Assembly: GCF_007828725.1 (NCBI RefSeq)
Contig: NZ_VIUW01000001.1
Location: 868,001-932,000 of the forward strand
From: Marihabitans asiaticum
Lineage (GTDB): Bacteria; Actinomycetota; Actinomycetes; Actinomycetales; Dermatophilaceae
DNA: 64,000 bases
Reading direction: 5' to 3'
Shown: positions 1-8,821 of the stretch, one piece after another
How positions within the stretch are numbered: the first letter of the stretch is position 1
How the letters are laid out: each line of letters begins with the position of its first letter
Translations under genes and position numbers: made by a program
Notes under the pieces: model-generated
Seen by the model: only the letters and a program-made list of their open reading frames with translations
Database searches by the model: none
Told to the model about the DNA's origin: nothing

Positions 1-209
1 TCGAGCAGCGCACCGACCGCGACATCGAGGTGACCGTCGAGGTCCGCAAGGGCAAGCCGGCGGCCGCGTTGGTCCAGGGCGCGACCGACGATGACCTGGT
101 CGTCGTCGGAACCCGCGGCCGGGGAGGCTTCCGCGGCCTGCTCCTCGGGTCGGTCACCCAGACCGTGCTCGAGGTCAGCCCGGGCCCGGTGCTCGTCACG
201 AGGGGCTGA
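1..209 (+). CDS. Universal stress protein (UspA family), C-terminal part
   Basis: Only the last 68 codons are inside the window (frame starts at base 3, TGA at 207-209). The residues VVVGTRGRGGF followed by LLLGSVT reproduce the nucleotide-binding G-x2-G-x9-G-S/T signature that ends ATP-binding Usp domains, and the terminal beta strand PVLVTRG is also typical. Such proteins are cytoplasmic and accumulate under starvation or hypoxia in actinobacteria. The N-terminus, and whether it holds one or two Usp domains, lies outside the window. The family call is secure; the specific role is unknown. Confidence 0.85.
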   Translation, partial: EQRTDRDIEVTVEVRKGKPAAALVQGATDDDLVVVGTRGRGGFRGLLLGSVTQTVLEVSPGPVLVTRG

Positions 210-278
210 CCCCCTTCGAGGCGCCTTCGTCGCACCTCAGGGGGCGTGGGTGCGTCGCACCCTGGCAGGGTTGACCCC

Positions 279-2384
279 GTGACCGACGACCTGCCGCAGA
301 ACCTCCGTGACCTGGCCGACGCGAAGGGCGTCTCGAGCGAGTACTGGGACTGGAAGGGCAACCACACCGTCATCCCGCCCGACGCCCTGCGGGAGGTGCT
401 CACGGCCCTCGGCGAGGACGTCTCGACCGAGCAGGCCACGACGGCCAGCCTGACCCGGCTGCGCGAGGAGCCCTGGCGGCGCACCCTCCCGCCGACGGTC
501 GTGGCGCGCACCGCCTTCCCGTACCGGCTGCACGTGCACGTCGCCGACGGGGCGTCGCTGACCGTGCACGTCGACCTCGAGGACGGGGGCCGGGTCGACC
601 TCGAGCAGCTCGAGCATCTCGTGCCCCCGGTCGAGGTCGACGGGGTGCTCGTCGGCGAGGCCGCCTTCGAGATCCCCGCCGGCCTGCCACTGGGCTACCA
701 CGAGCTCGTCGCCGAGGTGGGCGGCGACAGCCCGCTGCCCAGGCCCGACTCCCGGCTCTCGCGGCTCATCGCGGTCCCGCACCAGCTCGATCTGCCCGCC
801 GGTGTCGCCGAGGGCGATGCCCACGGCCTGATGACCCAGCTCTACCAGGTGCGCTCGCGGGACACCTGGGGGATCGGCGACCTCGGGGTGCTCCGGGAGC
901 TGGCCCGCTGGGCCGCCGACGAGCACGACCACGACTTCGTCCTGGTCAACCCGCTGCACGCCGCGGAGCCGAGCGGGGTCCTCGAGCCCTCGCCGTACCT
1001 GCCGGCCTCACGACGCTTCGTCAACCCGCTGTACATCGACATGGGCACCCTGCCGAGCGTCGAGCTGCTGAGCGAGAGCGCACGGGCCGAGATCGACGCG
1101 CTCGCCGGCCAGGCCGCCCCGCTCAACGACTCCGCGGTGCTCGACCGTGACGAGGCCTGGCGGCTCAAGCGCTCCGCGCTGCGCGCGGCCTACCGCGAGC
1201 TGGGTCCGGCCCAGGCCGACCGGGTCGGCCGGTGGATGGAGAGCGAAGGGGTGGGCCTGCTCCGCTTCGCGACGTGGTGCGCCATCTGCGACGTCCACGG
1301 GCCCCGGTGGGACGAGGACTGGCCGGTCTCCCTTCGCGATCCGGAAGGGCCCGCGGTGGCCGACTTCCGCGCGGAGCACGCGGGAGAGGTGTCCTTCTAC
1401 TGCTGGCTCCAGTGGGTGCTGCAGGTCCAGCTGGGAGAGGTGCAGCGAGAGGCGCTCGAAGGGGGGATGTGCCTCGGTGTGGTCCACGACCTGGCGGTCG
1501 GGATCCACCCCCGCGGCGCCGACGCCTGGGCCCTCGGCGACGCCCTCGCCCAGGGCGTGACGGTCGGGGCGCCGCCGGACCAGTTCAACCAGCGCGGGCA
1601 GAACTGGAGCCAGCCGCCGTGGCGACCCGATCGCCTGGCCGAGCTGGGCTACGAGCCGTACGCGGAGATGATCCGCTCGGTCCTGCGCGACTCCGGCGGC
1701 ATCCGCGTCGACCACGTCATCGGGCTCTTCCGCCTCTGGTGGATCCCGCAGGGAGGCGAGCCCTCCGACGGCGCCTACGTGCGCTACGACCACGAGGCGA
1801 TGATCGGGATCCTCGCGCTCGAGGCGCAGCGCGCCGGGGCGCTCGTCATCGGCGAGGACCTCGGCGTCGTCGAGCCCTGGGTCCGGGAGTACCTGCTCGA
1901 GCGGTCCGTCCTGGGTACCAGCGTGATGTGGTTCGAGTGGACCGACGACGGGCGGCTGCTGCCCCCTTCGCACTACCGCCGGCTGTGCCTCGCGACGGTG
2001 ACCACGCACGACCTCCCGCCCACGGCGGGCTACCTCGAGCTGGCGCACGTCGACCTGCGCGAGCGGCTCGGCCTGCTCACCCGGCCGCTCGCCGAGGAGC
2101 GGGCCGAGGAGCAGGCGACGATCGAGGCGGTGCGCGCGGAGCTGGTCGCCGCCGGGTACCTCCGCGAGGACGAGGTGGGGGATGTCCCGGCGACGACCGA
2201 GGCGATGCACCGCTGGCTGGCGGACACCGCTTCGCTGCTCAAGGGGGTCGCGCTGACCGACCTCGTCGGCGACGTCCGCGCGATCAACCAGCCGGGCACC
2301 GACGAGGAGTACCCGAACTGGCGGCTCCCCCTCGCCGACGGCTCGGGGACCCCGGTCTCGCTCGAGGACCTGCGCGGGTCGTGA
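279..2384 (+). CDS. malQ: 4-alpha-glucanotransferase (amylomaltase, GH77)
   Basis: A 701-residue cytosolic glucanotransferase that disproportionates maltodextrins in glycogen/maltose metabolism. The GH77 core is recognisable by RVDHVIGLFRLWW (nucleophile Asp near residue 478), GEDLGVV (acid/base Glu near 525) and TTHDLPPTAGY (third Asp near 578). An N-terminal region of about 170 residues precedes the barrel, as in other actinobacterial MalQ proteins. A GTG at 246 would add 11 residues, but GTG 279 is preferred: it sits 7 nt after CAGGGT, a possible -10 box, and gives the usual VTDDLPQNLRDLA start. No other glycogen gene is adjacent. Function is confident; the exact start is less so. Confidence 0.92.
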   Translation: MTDDLPQNLRDLADAKGVSSEYWDWKGNHTVIPPDALREVLTALGEDVSTEQATTASLTRLREEPWRRTLPPTVVARTAFPYRLHVHVADGASLTVHVDLEDGGRVDLEQLEHLVPPVEVDGVLVGEAAFEIPAGLPLGYHELVAEVGGDSPLPRPDSRLSRLIAVPHQLDLPAGVAEGDAHGLMTQLYQVRSRDTWGIGDLGVLRELARWAADEHDHDFVLVNPLHAAEPSGVLEPSPYLPASRRFVNPLYIDMGTLPSVELLSESARAEIDALAGQAAPLNDSAVLDRDEAWRLKRSALRAAYRELGPAQADRVGRWMESEGVGLLRFATWCAICDVHGPRWDEDWPVSLRDPEGPAVADFRAEHAGEVSFYCWLQWVLQVQLGEVQREALEGGMCLGVVHDLAVGIHPRGADAWALGDALAQGVTVGAPPDQFNQRGQNWSQPPWRPDRLAELGYEPYAEMIRSVLRDSGGIRVDHVIGLFRLWWIPQGGEPSDGAYVRYDHEAMIGILALEAQRAGALVIGEDLGVVEPWVREYLLERSVLGTSVMWFEWTDDGRLLPPSHYRRLCLATVTTHDLPPTAGYLELAHVDLRERLGLLTRPLAEERAEEQATIEAVRAELVAAGYLREDEVGDVPATTEAMHRWLADTASLLKGVALTDLVGDVRAINQPGTDEEYPNWRLPLADGSGTPVSLEDLRGS

Positions 2385-2480
2385 CCGAACGGTGACCTGC
2401 GGGCCGCGCAAGTCACGGTTGGGTCTCATGACGTCGTGCCCTCTGGCGCAAGGGGGTTCTCATCTACTGAGATAGCGACA

Positions 2481-2496
2481 GCAGCCGATCGGCTGC
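2481..2496. promoter_or_regulatory. Perfect 16-bp palindrome upstream of the first peptide transporter
   Basis: GCAGCCGATCGGCTGC is an uninterrupted palindrome 68 bp before the SBP start codon, inside the 179-bp leader of the operon. It could be an operator or an mRNA hairpin. The same leader ends with a strong AGGAGG ribosome-binding site. No known regulator is matched. Confidence 0.35.
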
Positions 2497-2563
2497 GGCA
2501 TCAGCCGGGCAGCGGTCCGGATCCCCTCCGCCGACACGGGCGGACAGACGTAGGAGGACATCC

Positions 2564-4186
2564 ATGCGAGTGAAGTCTCGCGCGATGACCGTCGCCAGCA
2601 TCTCCGCAGTCGCGCTTCTCGCGACCGCGTGCGGCAGCGACGGTGGCGACAGCGGCAGTGACAGCGGCAGCGGCGAGGGCCAGTCCGGTGGCGAGATCAT
2701 CATGGGCGGCTGCAACCCCGAGAACCCGCTGATCGCCGGCAACACGGCCGAGACCTGTGGTGGCGACGTCCTCGACATCCTCACCGCGAAGCTCGTGAAG
2801 TACGACTCGGAGACGGCGGAGCCGTCCAACGACATCGCCGAGTCGATCGAGACCGAGGACAACCAGAACTTCACCGTCAAGCTCAAGAAGGGCTACAAGT
2901 TCCACGACGGCACCGAGGTCAAGGCGAAGAACTTCGTCGACGCGTGGAACTACACCGCCCACGGCCCGAACGGTCAGCAGGGCGCGTACTTCTTCGAGCC
3001 GATCGAGGGCTACGACGAGGTCTCCGCCGAGGACTCCGAGACCGAGGAGATGTCCGGCCTGAAGGTCGAGGACGACTACACCTTCACCATCAAGACCACC
3101 GACAAGGTCTCCAACCTGCCGCTGCGTCTGGGCTACACCGCCTTCGCGCCGCAGCCGGACTCCTTCTTCGAGGACCCCGAGGGCTTCGGCAAGAACCCGG
3201 TGGCCGCCGGTCCGTACAAGTTCGTCTCCTGGGACGAGAACAAGGCGATCGTCACCGAGAAGTTCGAGGACTACTCCGGTGAGTTCGGTGGCAACGCCGA
3301 CAAGATCACCTTCCAGATCTTCCAGGACCAGGACGCCGAGTACACCGCGCTGCTCGCCGGCCAGGTCGACATCATCCGGGCGATCCCGGCCTCGGCGCTG
3401 GTCAACGACCAGTTCAAGACCGACCTGCCCGACCGCAACCTGGAGAAGCCGAACTCCACCCTCCAGATGCTCGGCCTGAACTACAACGTCGACCCCAAGC
3501 TGGAGGACGTCAAGGTCCGCCAGGCGATCTCCATGGCCATCGACCGGCCGACGATCATCAAGGAGATCTTCAACGGCGCCTTCACCCCCGCCACCGGCTG
3601 GGTCTCCCCGGTCGTCGAGGGCTACAAGGAGGGTGCGTGCGGTGAGTACTGCACCTACGACCCGGAGAAGGCCAAGCAGCTGCTCGAGGAGGGCGGCGGC
3701 TACGACGGCAAGCTCGAGCTGCACTACAACGGTGACGGCGGGCACAAGGAGTGGACCGAGGCGGTCTGCAACTCGATCAAGAACGCGATCGACATCGACT
3801 GCGTCGCCACCCCGAGCGTCGACTTCAAGACCTTCCTCACCAAGCTCGGCAACGAGGAGCTGAAGGGCCTGTTCCGCATGGGCTGGGTCATGGACTACCC
3901 GTCCATCGAGAACTACCTCGCCCCGATCTACGGCAAGAACGCCGGGTCGAACTACTACGGCTACGACAGCGAGGAGTTCGCCAAGAAGATGGACGAGGCC
4001 GCCGCGGCCGAATCCCCGGAGGAGGCGAACACCCTCTACCAGGAGGCCGAGGGCCTCATCGCCGAGGAGTTCACCACCATCCCCACCTGGTACGGCAAGA
4101 CGATGATCGGCTGGTCGGAGAAGGTCGACAACGTCACCGCCACGCCGTTCGGCGTGCCGGACCTGCGCGCCGTCACGATCAAGTGA
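2564..4186 (+). CDS. Family-5 ABC transporter substrate-binding lipoprotein (peptide type)
   Basis: A 540-residue extracytoplasmic binding protein of the oligopeptide/dipeptide (SBP_bac_5) family. The N-terminus is a lipoprotein signal with lipobox LLATAC (Cys23), followed by a Gly/Ser/Asp-rich linker. Family features are visible: KLKKGYKFHDGTEVKAKNFVDAW and NPVAAGPYKFVSW in shorter form, and KVRQAISMAIDRPTI in the second lobe. The start is fixed by an AGGAGG 7 nt upstream. It is the first gene of SBP-B-C-D-F and is separated from the permease by a hairpin, which may keep it expressed above the other subunits. Substrate is not predictable from sequence; peptides are most likely. Confidence 0.9.
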   Translation: MRVKSRAMTVASISAVALLATACGSDGGDSGSDSGSGEGQSGGEIIMGGCNPENPLIAGNTAETCGGDVLDILTAKLVKYDSETAEPSNDIAESIETEDNQNFTVKLKKGYKFHDGTEVKAKNFVDAWNYTAHGPNGQQGAYFFEPIEGYDEVSAEDSETEEMSGLKVEDDYTFTIKTTDKVSNLPLRLGYTAFAPQPDSFFEDPEGFGKNPVAAGPYKFVSWDENKAIVTEKFEDYSGEFGGNADKITFQIFQDQDAEYTALLAGQVDIIRAIPASALVNDQFKTDLPDRNLEKPNSTLQMLGLNYNVDPKLEDVKVRQAISMAIDRPTIIKEIFNGAFTPATGWVSPVVEGYKEGACGEYCTYDPEKAKQLLEEGGGYDGKLELHYNGDGGHKEWTEAVCNSIKNAIDIDCVATPSVDFKTFLTKLGNEELKGLFRMGWVMDYPSIENYLAPIYGKNAGSNYYGYDSEEFAKKMDEAAAAESPEEANTLYQEAEGLIAEEFTTIPTWYGKTMIGWSEKVDNVTATPFGVPDLRAVTIK

Positions 4187-4205
4187 CGAGCTAGGTGACA
4201 CACCG

Positions 4206-4243
4206 GTGATGGCCGGCTGCCGAGTGCGGTGGCCGGCCATCAC
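4206..4243 (+). terminator. Hairpin between SBP and permease gene
   Basis: Arms GTGATGGCCGGC and GCCGGCCATCAC pair perfectly over 12 bp around a 14-nt loop, 19 nt after the SBP stop. There is no U-tract. It may be a partial terminator or mRNA stabiliser that lets the SBP be made in excess. A similar hairpin holds the same place in the second transporter operon. Confidence 0.6.
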
Positions 4244-4346
4244 TGTGCCGCGCACACCCTGTAGCGCGCATCACACCAGATTGGGATAGCCTCGACCGCG
4301 CTCCGCACGCCGTGCGCCAGCGCTCGAACTCGATGAGGAGGTGAAC

Positions 4347-5273
4347 GTGGGCAAGTACATCGTCCGACGACTGCTGCAGATGATCCCGGTGGTCCTCGGC
4401 TCCACGTTCTTGATCTACGCGATGGTCTTCGCCATGCCGGGCGACCCCACCGCCGGCAAGTGCGGTGAGCGGGCCTGCCCACCGGCCTACGTCAAGGAGT
4501 TCCGGGAGAAGTACAACCTGGACGACCCGCTGCCGGTCCAGTACGGCAAGTACATGGGCAACGTGCTCCAGGGTGACCTCGGCGAGAACCAGTACGGGAT
4601 CCCCGTCGCCGAGGACCTCAGGGACCGCTTCGGCGTCACCGGCAAGCTCGCGTCGATGGCCCTGGTCTTCCAGTCGGTGGTCGGCATCCTGGCCGGCATC
4701 CTCGCGGGGCTGCGAAAAGGCGGGTTCATCGACAACCTCGTCATTGTCAGCACCCTCTTCGTCATCTCCATCCCGATCTTCGTCAGCGGCTTCGTGCTGC
4801 AGTACTTCTTCGGGCTGGAGCTCGGCTGGTTCCCGGTCCTCGTCGGGGCGGACGCAACCTTCTACCGGCTGCTCTTGCCCGCGATGGTGCTGGGGTCGCT
4901 CTCGTTGGCCTACATCGCCCGTCTCATGCGGACCAACATCGCGGAGAACCTCGGCTCGGACTACGTGCGCACCGCCAAGGCCAAGGGGCTCTCGAACAGG
5001 CGGATCATCGGCATCCACACCCTGCGCAACTCCCTCATCCCGGTCATCACCTTCCTCGGGTACGACTTCGGCGCACTCCTGGGCGGCTCGATCGTCACCG
5101 AGGGGATCTTCAACATCCTCGGGGTGGGTGGCTACGTCTTCACCAGCATCGGCAACCGTGACGGCATCGCCGTCGTCGGGGCCGTGACCGTGCTGGTGCT
5201 CGTCTATCTCATCGTGAACCTCATCGTCGACCTGCTGTACGGCGTCCTGGACCCGAGGATCAGCCATGACTGA
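4347..5273 (+). CDS. Peptide ABC transporter permease, DppB/OppB type
   Basis: A 308-residue inner-membrane permease of the BPD_transp_1 superfamily. It opens with the family hallmark GKYIVRRLLQMIPVVLG, has about six membrane segments, and carries the EAA-loop sequence DYVRTAKAKGLSNRRIIGIHTLRN that docks with the ATPases. GTG 4347 is preferred over GTG 4341 because GAGGAGGTGAAC gives a good ribosome-binding distance to it; the earlier codon lies on the Shine-Dalgarno itself. The gene ends 8 nt inside the next permease. With the C permease it forms the transport channel. Confidence 0.92.
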   Translation: MGKYIVRRLLQMIPVVLGSTFLIYAMVFAMPGDPTAGKCGERACPPAYVKEFREKYNLDDPLPVQYGKYMGNVLQGDLGENQYGIPVAEDLRDRFGVTGKLASMALVFQSVVGILAGILAGLRKGGFIDNLVIVSTLFVISIPIFVSGFVLQYFFGLELGWFPVLVGADATFYRLLLPAMVLGSLSLAYIARLMRTNIAENLGSDYVRTAKAKGLSNRRIIGIHTLRNSLIPVITFLGYDFGALLGGSIVTEGIFNILGVGGYVFTSIGNRDGIAVVGAVTVLVLVYLIVNLIVDLLYGVLDPRISHD

Positions 5274-6336
5274 GCGCAATCAGACCCCGCACGACGCGAA
5301 CCCCGACGAGCGCCTCGAGCACGACGACGCGCCACTGCACGACAACAAGCCGGGCGAAGGTGGCGAGCTGCCCACCGAGAGCCACGAGAAGCAGACCCCG
5401 ACGTCCTCGTCGGCGGCGATCGCCGCCGACGACACGGGCACCGCGCGCAGCCTCACCGCCGACGCGTGGCGCAGCCTGCGGAAGAACCCGCTCTTCTGGA
5501 TCTCGTCGGTCCTGATCGTCGGGCTGCTCGCGATCGCCATCTTCCCTGGTCTCTTCACCGACCAGAACCCCGACTACGGGGACCTGGGCCGCGCCCGGAT
5601 CGACCCGAACAGCACGCACTGGTTCGGTACCGACCGCCAGGGCTACGACGTCTACACCCGGACGATCTACGGAGCCCGGGCCTCGATCCTCGTCGGCGTC
5701 CTGGGGGCGACGGGGACGTTGCTCCTCGGCTCCTTCCTCGGGCTCGTCGCGGGTTACCTCGGCGGCTGGGTCGACACCCTCATCTCACGCATCGGTGACA
5801 TCTTCTTCGCCATCCCGCTGCTCATGGCCGGCATCATCCTTCTCTCGGCCACCCGCAGCATGGACACGCTGCTCGGCGTCCCGTTGCAGGGATACTTCGG
5901 CACGATCTTCCAGCTCGTGCTCGTGCTGGTCCTGTTCGGCTGGCCCGCAATCATGCGCCTCATGCGCAGCTCGGTCATCCAGGTCAAGCCGAACGACTAC
6001 GTCCAGGCCGCGCGGGCACTGGGGGCGTCCCCCCTTCGCATCATCCGGCGGCACGTCATGCCCAACGCCCTCGCCCCGGCGATCGTCGTCACGACGATCA
6101 ACCTCGGCGTCTACATCTCGGTGGAGGCGACCCTGTCCTTCCTCGGGATCGGGCTGGTCCCGCCGGCTATTTCGTGGGGCGTGATGATCAACGACTCGCT
6201 CGTGTTCCTCCGCTCGGGCACGACGCTGCACGCCCTCTTCTTCCCCGCCCTCTTCCTCAGCATCTGCGTCCTCGCGTTCATCATGCTCGGCGATGCCGTG
6301 CGCGACGCGTTCGACCCCAAGAGCCGAGACAGGTGA
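5266..6336 (+). CDS. Peptide ABC transporter permease, DppC/OppC type
   Basis: A 356-residue partner permease. About 60 acidic, hydrophilic residues come first (cytosolic extension), then the OppC N-terminal segment AWRSLRKNPLFWISSVLIV, the periplasmic WFGTDRQGYDVYTR motif and the EAA loop DYVQAARALGASPLRIIRRH. Its ATG lies in the 8-nt overlap ATGACTGA with the previous gene; the same 8-nt overlap recurs between the two ATPase genes of this operon, showing tight translational coupling. The long acidic N-terminus is more than most OppC proteins have; its role is unknown. Confidence 0.92.
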   Translation: MTERNQTPHDANPDERLEHDDAPLHDNKPGEGGELPTESHEKQTPTSSSAAIAADDTGTARSLTADAWRSLRKNPLFWISSVLIVGLLAIAIFPGLFTDQNPDYGDLGRARIDPNSTHWFGTDRQGYDVYTRTIYGARASILVGVLGATGTLLLGSFLGLVAGYLGGWVDTLISRIGDIFFAIPLLMAGIILLSATRSMDTLLGVPLQGYFGTIFQLVLVLVLFGWPAIMRLMRSSVIQVKPNDYVQAARALGASPLRIIRRHVMPNALAPAIVVTTINLGVYISVEATLSFLGIGLVPPAISWGVMINDSLVFLRSGTTLHALFFPALFLSICVLAFIMLGDAVRDAFDPKSRDR

Positions 6337-6340
6337 TTCC

Positions 6341-7483
6341 ATGTTCGGACGAGACAAGCACACTGCAGAGCAGGACGACACCCACCGCGACGACACCACT
6401 CGTGACACCACCGGGCACGATGACGCCAACCGCGAGGAGCCGGCGACCGTGGTCAAGGGAGACCCGATCGCCAAGCCGGACGTGCCGCCGTGGGAGCGCC
6501 AGGGCGAGCAGCTGCTCGAGGTCCGGGACCTCTTCGTGGAGTTCCACACCAGCGAAGGGCTGGCGAAGGCGATCAACGGGGTGAACCTCACCCTGGCCGA
6601 GGGGGAAACCCTCGCGATCCTCGGCGAGTCGGGCTCGGGCAAGTCGGTGACGGCCCAGGCCGTCATGGGCATCCTGGACATGCCGCCGGCGAAGATTCCC
6701 TCGGGTGAGATCTTCTACCGCGGCAAGGACCTGCTCACCATGCCCGAGGACGAGCGGCGCAAGCTGCGTGGCCCGGAGATCTCCATGGTCTTCCAGGACG
6801 CGCTCAGCTCGCTCAACCCGGTCTTCCCGGTCGGCTGGCAGATCGCGGAGATGTTCCGTAAGCACCGGGACATGAACCGCTCCGACTCCTACGACCAGGC
6901 CATCCGGCTCATGGAGCGGGTCAACATCCCCGGGGCGAAGGAGCGGGTCAAGGCCTACCCGCACCAGTTCTCCGGCGGTATGCGCCAGCGGATCATGATC
7001 GCCATGGCCATCGCGCTGGACCCGAAGGTGCTCATCGCCGACGAGCCGACGACCGCGCTCGACGTGACGGTCCAGGCCCAGATCATGGCCCTGCTCAAGG
7101 AGCTGCAGGAAGAGCACGACATGGGCCTGATCCTCATCACCCACGACCTCGGCGTCGTCGCCGACGTGGCGGACCGGATCAGCGTGATGTACGCCGGGCG
7201 GATCGTCGAGCGGGCCTACGTCGACGACATCTACGCGGCCCCCGCGCACCCGTACACCAAGGGTCTGCTCGAGTCGATCCCGCGCCTGGACCAGAAGGGG
7301 CAGGACCTCTCCGCCATCGGTGGGCTGCCGCCGAGCCTGACCCGCATCCCGCCGGGTTGCGCCTTCAACCCGCGGTGCGTCATGGCTCAGGACGTCTGCC
7401 GCGAGGAGAGCCCGCCGCTGCGCGACATCCGGCCCCGCCGCCAGTCCGCCTGCCACTTCGCAGAGGAGCTCCTCGATGACTGA
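6341..7483 (+). CDS. Peptide ABC transporter ATPase, DppD/OppD type
   Basis: A 380-residue ATP-binding subunit. Walker A is GESGSGKS, the signature [14 protein letters not shown], Walker [13 protein letters not shown], with an H-loop ITHDLG. The C-terminal oligopeptide-transporter domain holds the Cys-rich [17 protein letters not shown] stretch seen in OppD/DppD, which can bind an Fe-S cluster in some members. ATG 6341 follows the permease stop by 4 nt. About 50 residues at the N-terminus are charged and rich in Asp, Thr and His before the ATPase domain starts, which is unusual for OppD; this part may be poorly folded. Confidence 0.92.
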   Translation: MFGRDKHTAEQDDTHRDDTTRDTTGHDDANREEPATVVKGDPIAKPDVPPWERQGEQLLEVRDLFVEFHTSEGLAKAINGVNLTLAEGETLAILGESGSGKSVTAQAVMGILDMPPAKIPSGEIFYRGKDLLTMPEDERRKLRGPEISMVFQDALSSLNPVFPVGWQIAEMFRKHRDMNRSDSYDQAIRLMERVNIPGAKERVKAYPHQFSGGMRQRIMIAMAIALDPKVLIADEPTTALDVTVQAQIMALLKELQEEHDMGLILITHDLGVVADVADRISVMYAGRIVERAYVDDIYAAPAHPYTKGLLESIPRLDQKGQDLSAIGGLPPSLTRIPPGCAFNPRCVMAQDVCREESPPLRDIRPRRQSACHFAEELLDD

Positions 7484-8672
7484 TCTCGAGACCACCGAAC
7501 GCGCGACGAGCGATCGCGGCACGAACAACCGCGACATCGTTCTCAAGGCCCGCGACCTGCGCAAGTATTACCCGATCAAGGGTGGGGTGCTCCAGCGCCA
7601 GGTCGGTGAGGTCAAGGCCGTCGACGGCGTCTCCTTCGACCTCTACAAGGGCGAGACCCTCGGTATCGTCGGCGAGTCCGGCTGCGGCAAGTCGACATTG
7701 GGCCGGGTGCTCATGCGTCTGGAGGAGCCGACCGACGGCACCGTCGAGTTCGACGGAGTGCAGATGTACGAGCAGTCCGGCTCGGCGATGCGCAAGATGC
7801 GTCGCGACATCCAGATCGTCTTCCAGGACCCGTACACCTCGCTCAACCCGCGCCGCACCGTCGGTGAGATCGTCGGGGAACCCTTCAACATCCACCCGGA
7901 CGTGGTGCCGAAGAAGGGTCGACGCAAGGCGGTCCAGGAGCTGCTCGAGCTCGTCGGGCTCAACCCCGAGCACATCAACCGGTACCCGCACCAGTTCTCC
8001 GGTGGTCAGCGCCAGCGCATCGGGATCGCCCGCGGGATCGCGCTCAACCCGAAGGTGCTTATCTGCGACGAGCCGGTCTCTGCGCTCGACGTGTCGGTGC
8101 AGGCGCAGGTCGTCAACCTCATGGAGAAGCTCCAGCGCGAGCTTGGCCTGGCCTACATCTTCATCGCCCACGACCTCTCGGTCGTGCGGCACATCTCCGA
8201 CCGCGTCGGGGTGATGTACCTCGGTCGGCTTGTCGAGATCGGTGACGAGGACGAGATCTACAGCCGCCCGACGCATCCGTACACCCAGGCGCTGCTCTCC
8301 GCCGTGCCCGTGCCGGACCCGACCCTGCGCGGCAAGCGCGACCAGATCACCCTCAGCGGCGACGTCCCGTCCCCCGCGAACCCGCCGGACGGCTGCCACT
8401 TCCACACCCGCTGCTGGAAGGTCCAAGACGTCTGCCGCACCGACACCCCGGAGCTGGAGGTGCACCAGGACGGCGACGGCGGGCACCTGTCTCGCTGCCA
8501 CTTCGCCGAGGTCCGCCAGGTGATCGAGACCCAGGACGTCAGTGGTCGCGGCAAAGACTCGCTCTTCGCCGGTCAGGGTGAGCGGGACAACAGCGACGCG
8601 GTCGCCGCCGGTGCCGCCGGCGACGGGGACGTGCAGTCGGGCCCGGACACCAGAGCCCCCTCCGGCGGCTGA
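7476..8672 (+). CDS. Peptide ABC transporter ATPase, DppF/OppF type
   Basis: A 398-residue second ATPase of the importer. Walker A GESGCGKST, signature FSGGQRQRIGIARG, Walker B VLICDEPVSALD and IAHDLSVV are all intact, followed by the C-terminal Cys-containing PPDGCHFHTRCWKVQDVC. It overlaps the D subunit by ATGACTGA. The C-terminal 45 residues are low-complexity Gly/Asp/Ala and probably disordered. It is the last gene of the operon; a 14-bp repeat array and a 48-bp palindrome follow. Confidence 0.92.
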   Translation: MTDLETTERATSDRGTNNRDIVLKARDLRKYYPIKGGVLQRQVGEVKAVDGVSFDLYKGETLGIVGESGCGKSTLGRVLMRLEEPTDGTVEFDGVQMYEQSGSAMRKMRRDIQIVFQDPYTSLNPRRTVGEIVGEPFNIHPDVVPKKGRRKAVQELLELVGLNPEHINRYPHQFSGGQRQRIGIARGIALNPKVLICDEPVSALDVSVQAQVVNLMEKLQRELGLAYIFIAHDLSVVRHISDRVGVMYLGRLVEIGDEDEIYSRPTHPYTQALLSAVPVPDPTLRGKRDQITLSGDVPSPANPPDGCHFHTRCWKVQDVCRTDTPELEVHQDGDGGHLSRCHFAEVRQVIETQDVSGRGKDSLFAGQGERDNSDAVAAGAAGDGDVQSGPDTRAPSGG

Positions 8673-8673
8673 C

Positions 8674-8715
8674 CCCCCCTCGCCTGACCCCCTTCGCCTG
8701 AACCCGTTCGCCTGA
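8674..8715. repeat. Three tandem copies of a 14-bp unit
   Basis: Starting 2 nt after the oppF-like stop, three 14-bp units end in CGCCTGA at 8681, 8695 and 8709, an exact period of 14. The middle unit includes the octamer CCCCTTCG that is common across the window. The array is non-coding and leads into the large palindrome at 8723. Confidence 0.75.
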
Positions 8716-8722
8716 ACCGCCT

Positions 8723-8770
8723 GCTACCACGCAGTAGTGGTCGTGATCACGACCACTACTGCGTGGTAGC
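8723..8770. repeat. Perfect 48-bp palindrome, family A copy 1 (between convergent operons)
   Basis: All 24 base pairs match, centred on GTGATCAC, with the arm beginning GCTACCACGCAGTAGTGG. It lies between two converging transporter operons, so it could end transcription from both sides, although no U-tract follows. A second copy, with a compensatory change, lies at 49980-50025, again between converging genes. Confidence 0.9.
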
Positions 8771-8821
8771 CCGCGTCGGGGAGCGGTGGCTCGGGGGGCG
8801 AAGGGGGAGCAGGCCTCCTGG

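Noticed and set aside
2501-4255. Long antisense reading frame (584 codons) opposite the first SBP gene
   Set aside because: GC-rich codon bias on the real strand keeps the opposite frame open. The translation is Val/Leu/Asp/Arg-rich with no domain, while the plus strand encodes a clear lipoprotein. The same holds for long antisense frames over malQ, typA, the MgtE-N/CBS gene, rhlE and adnA.
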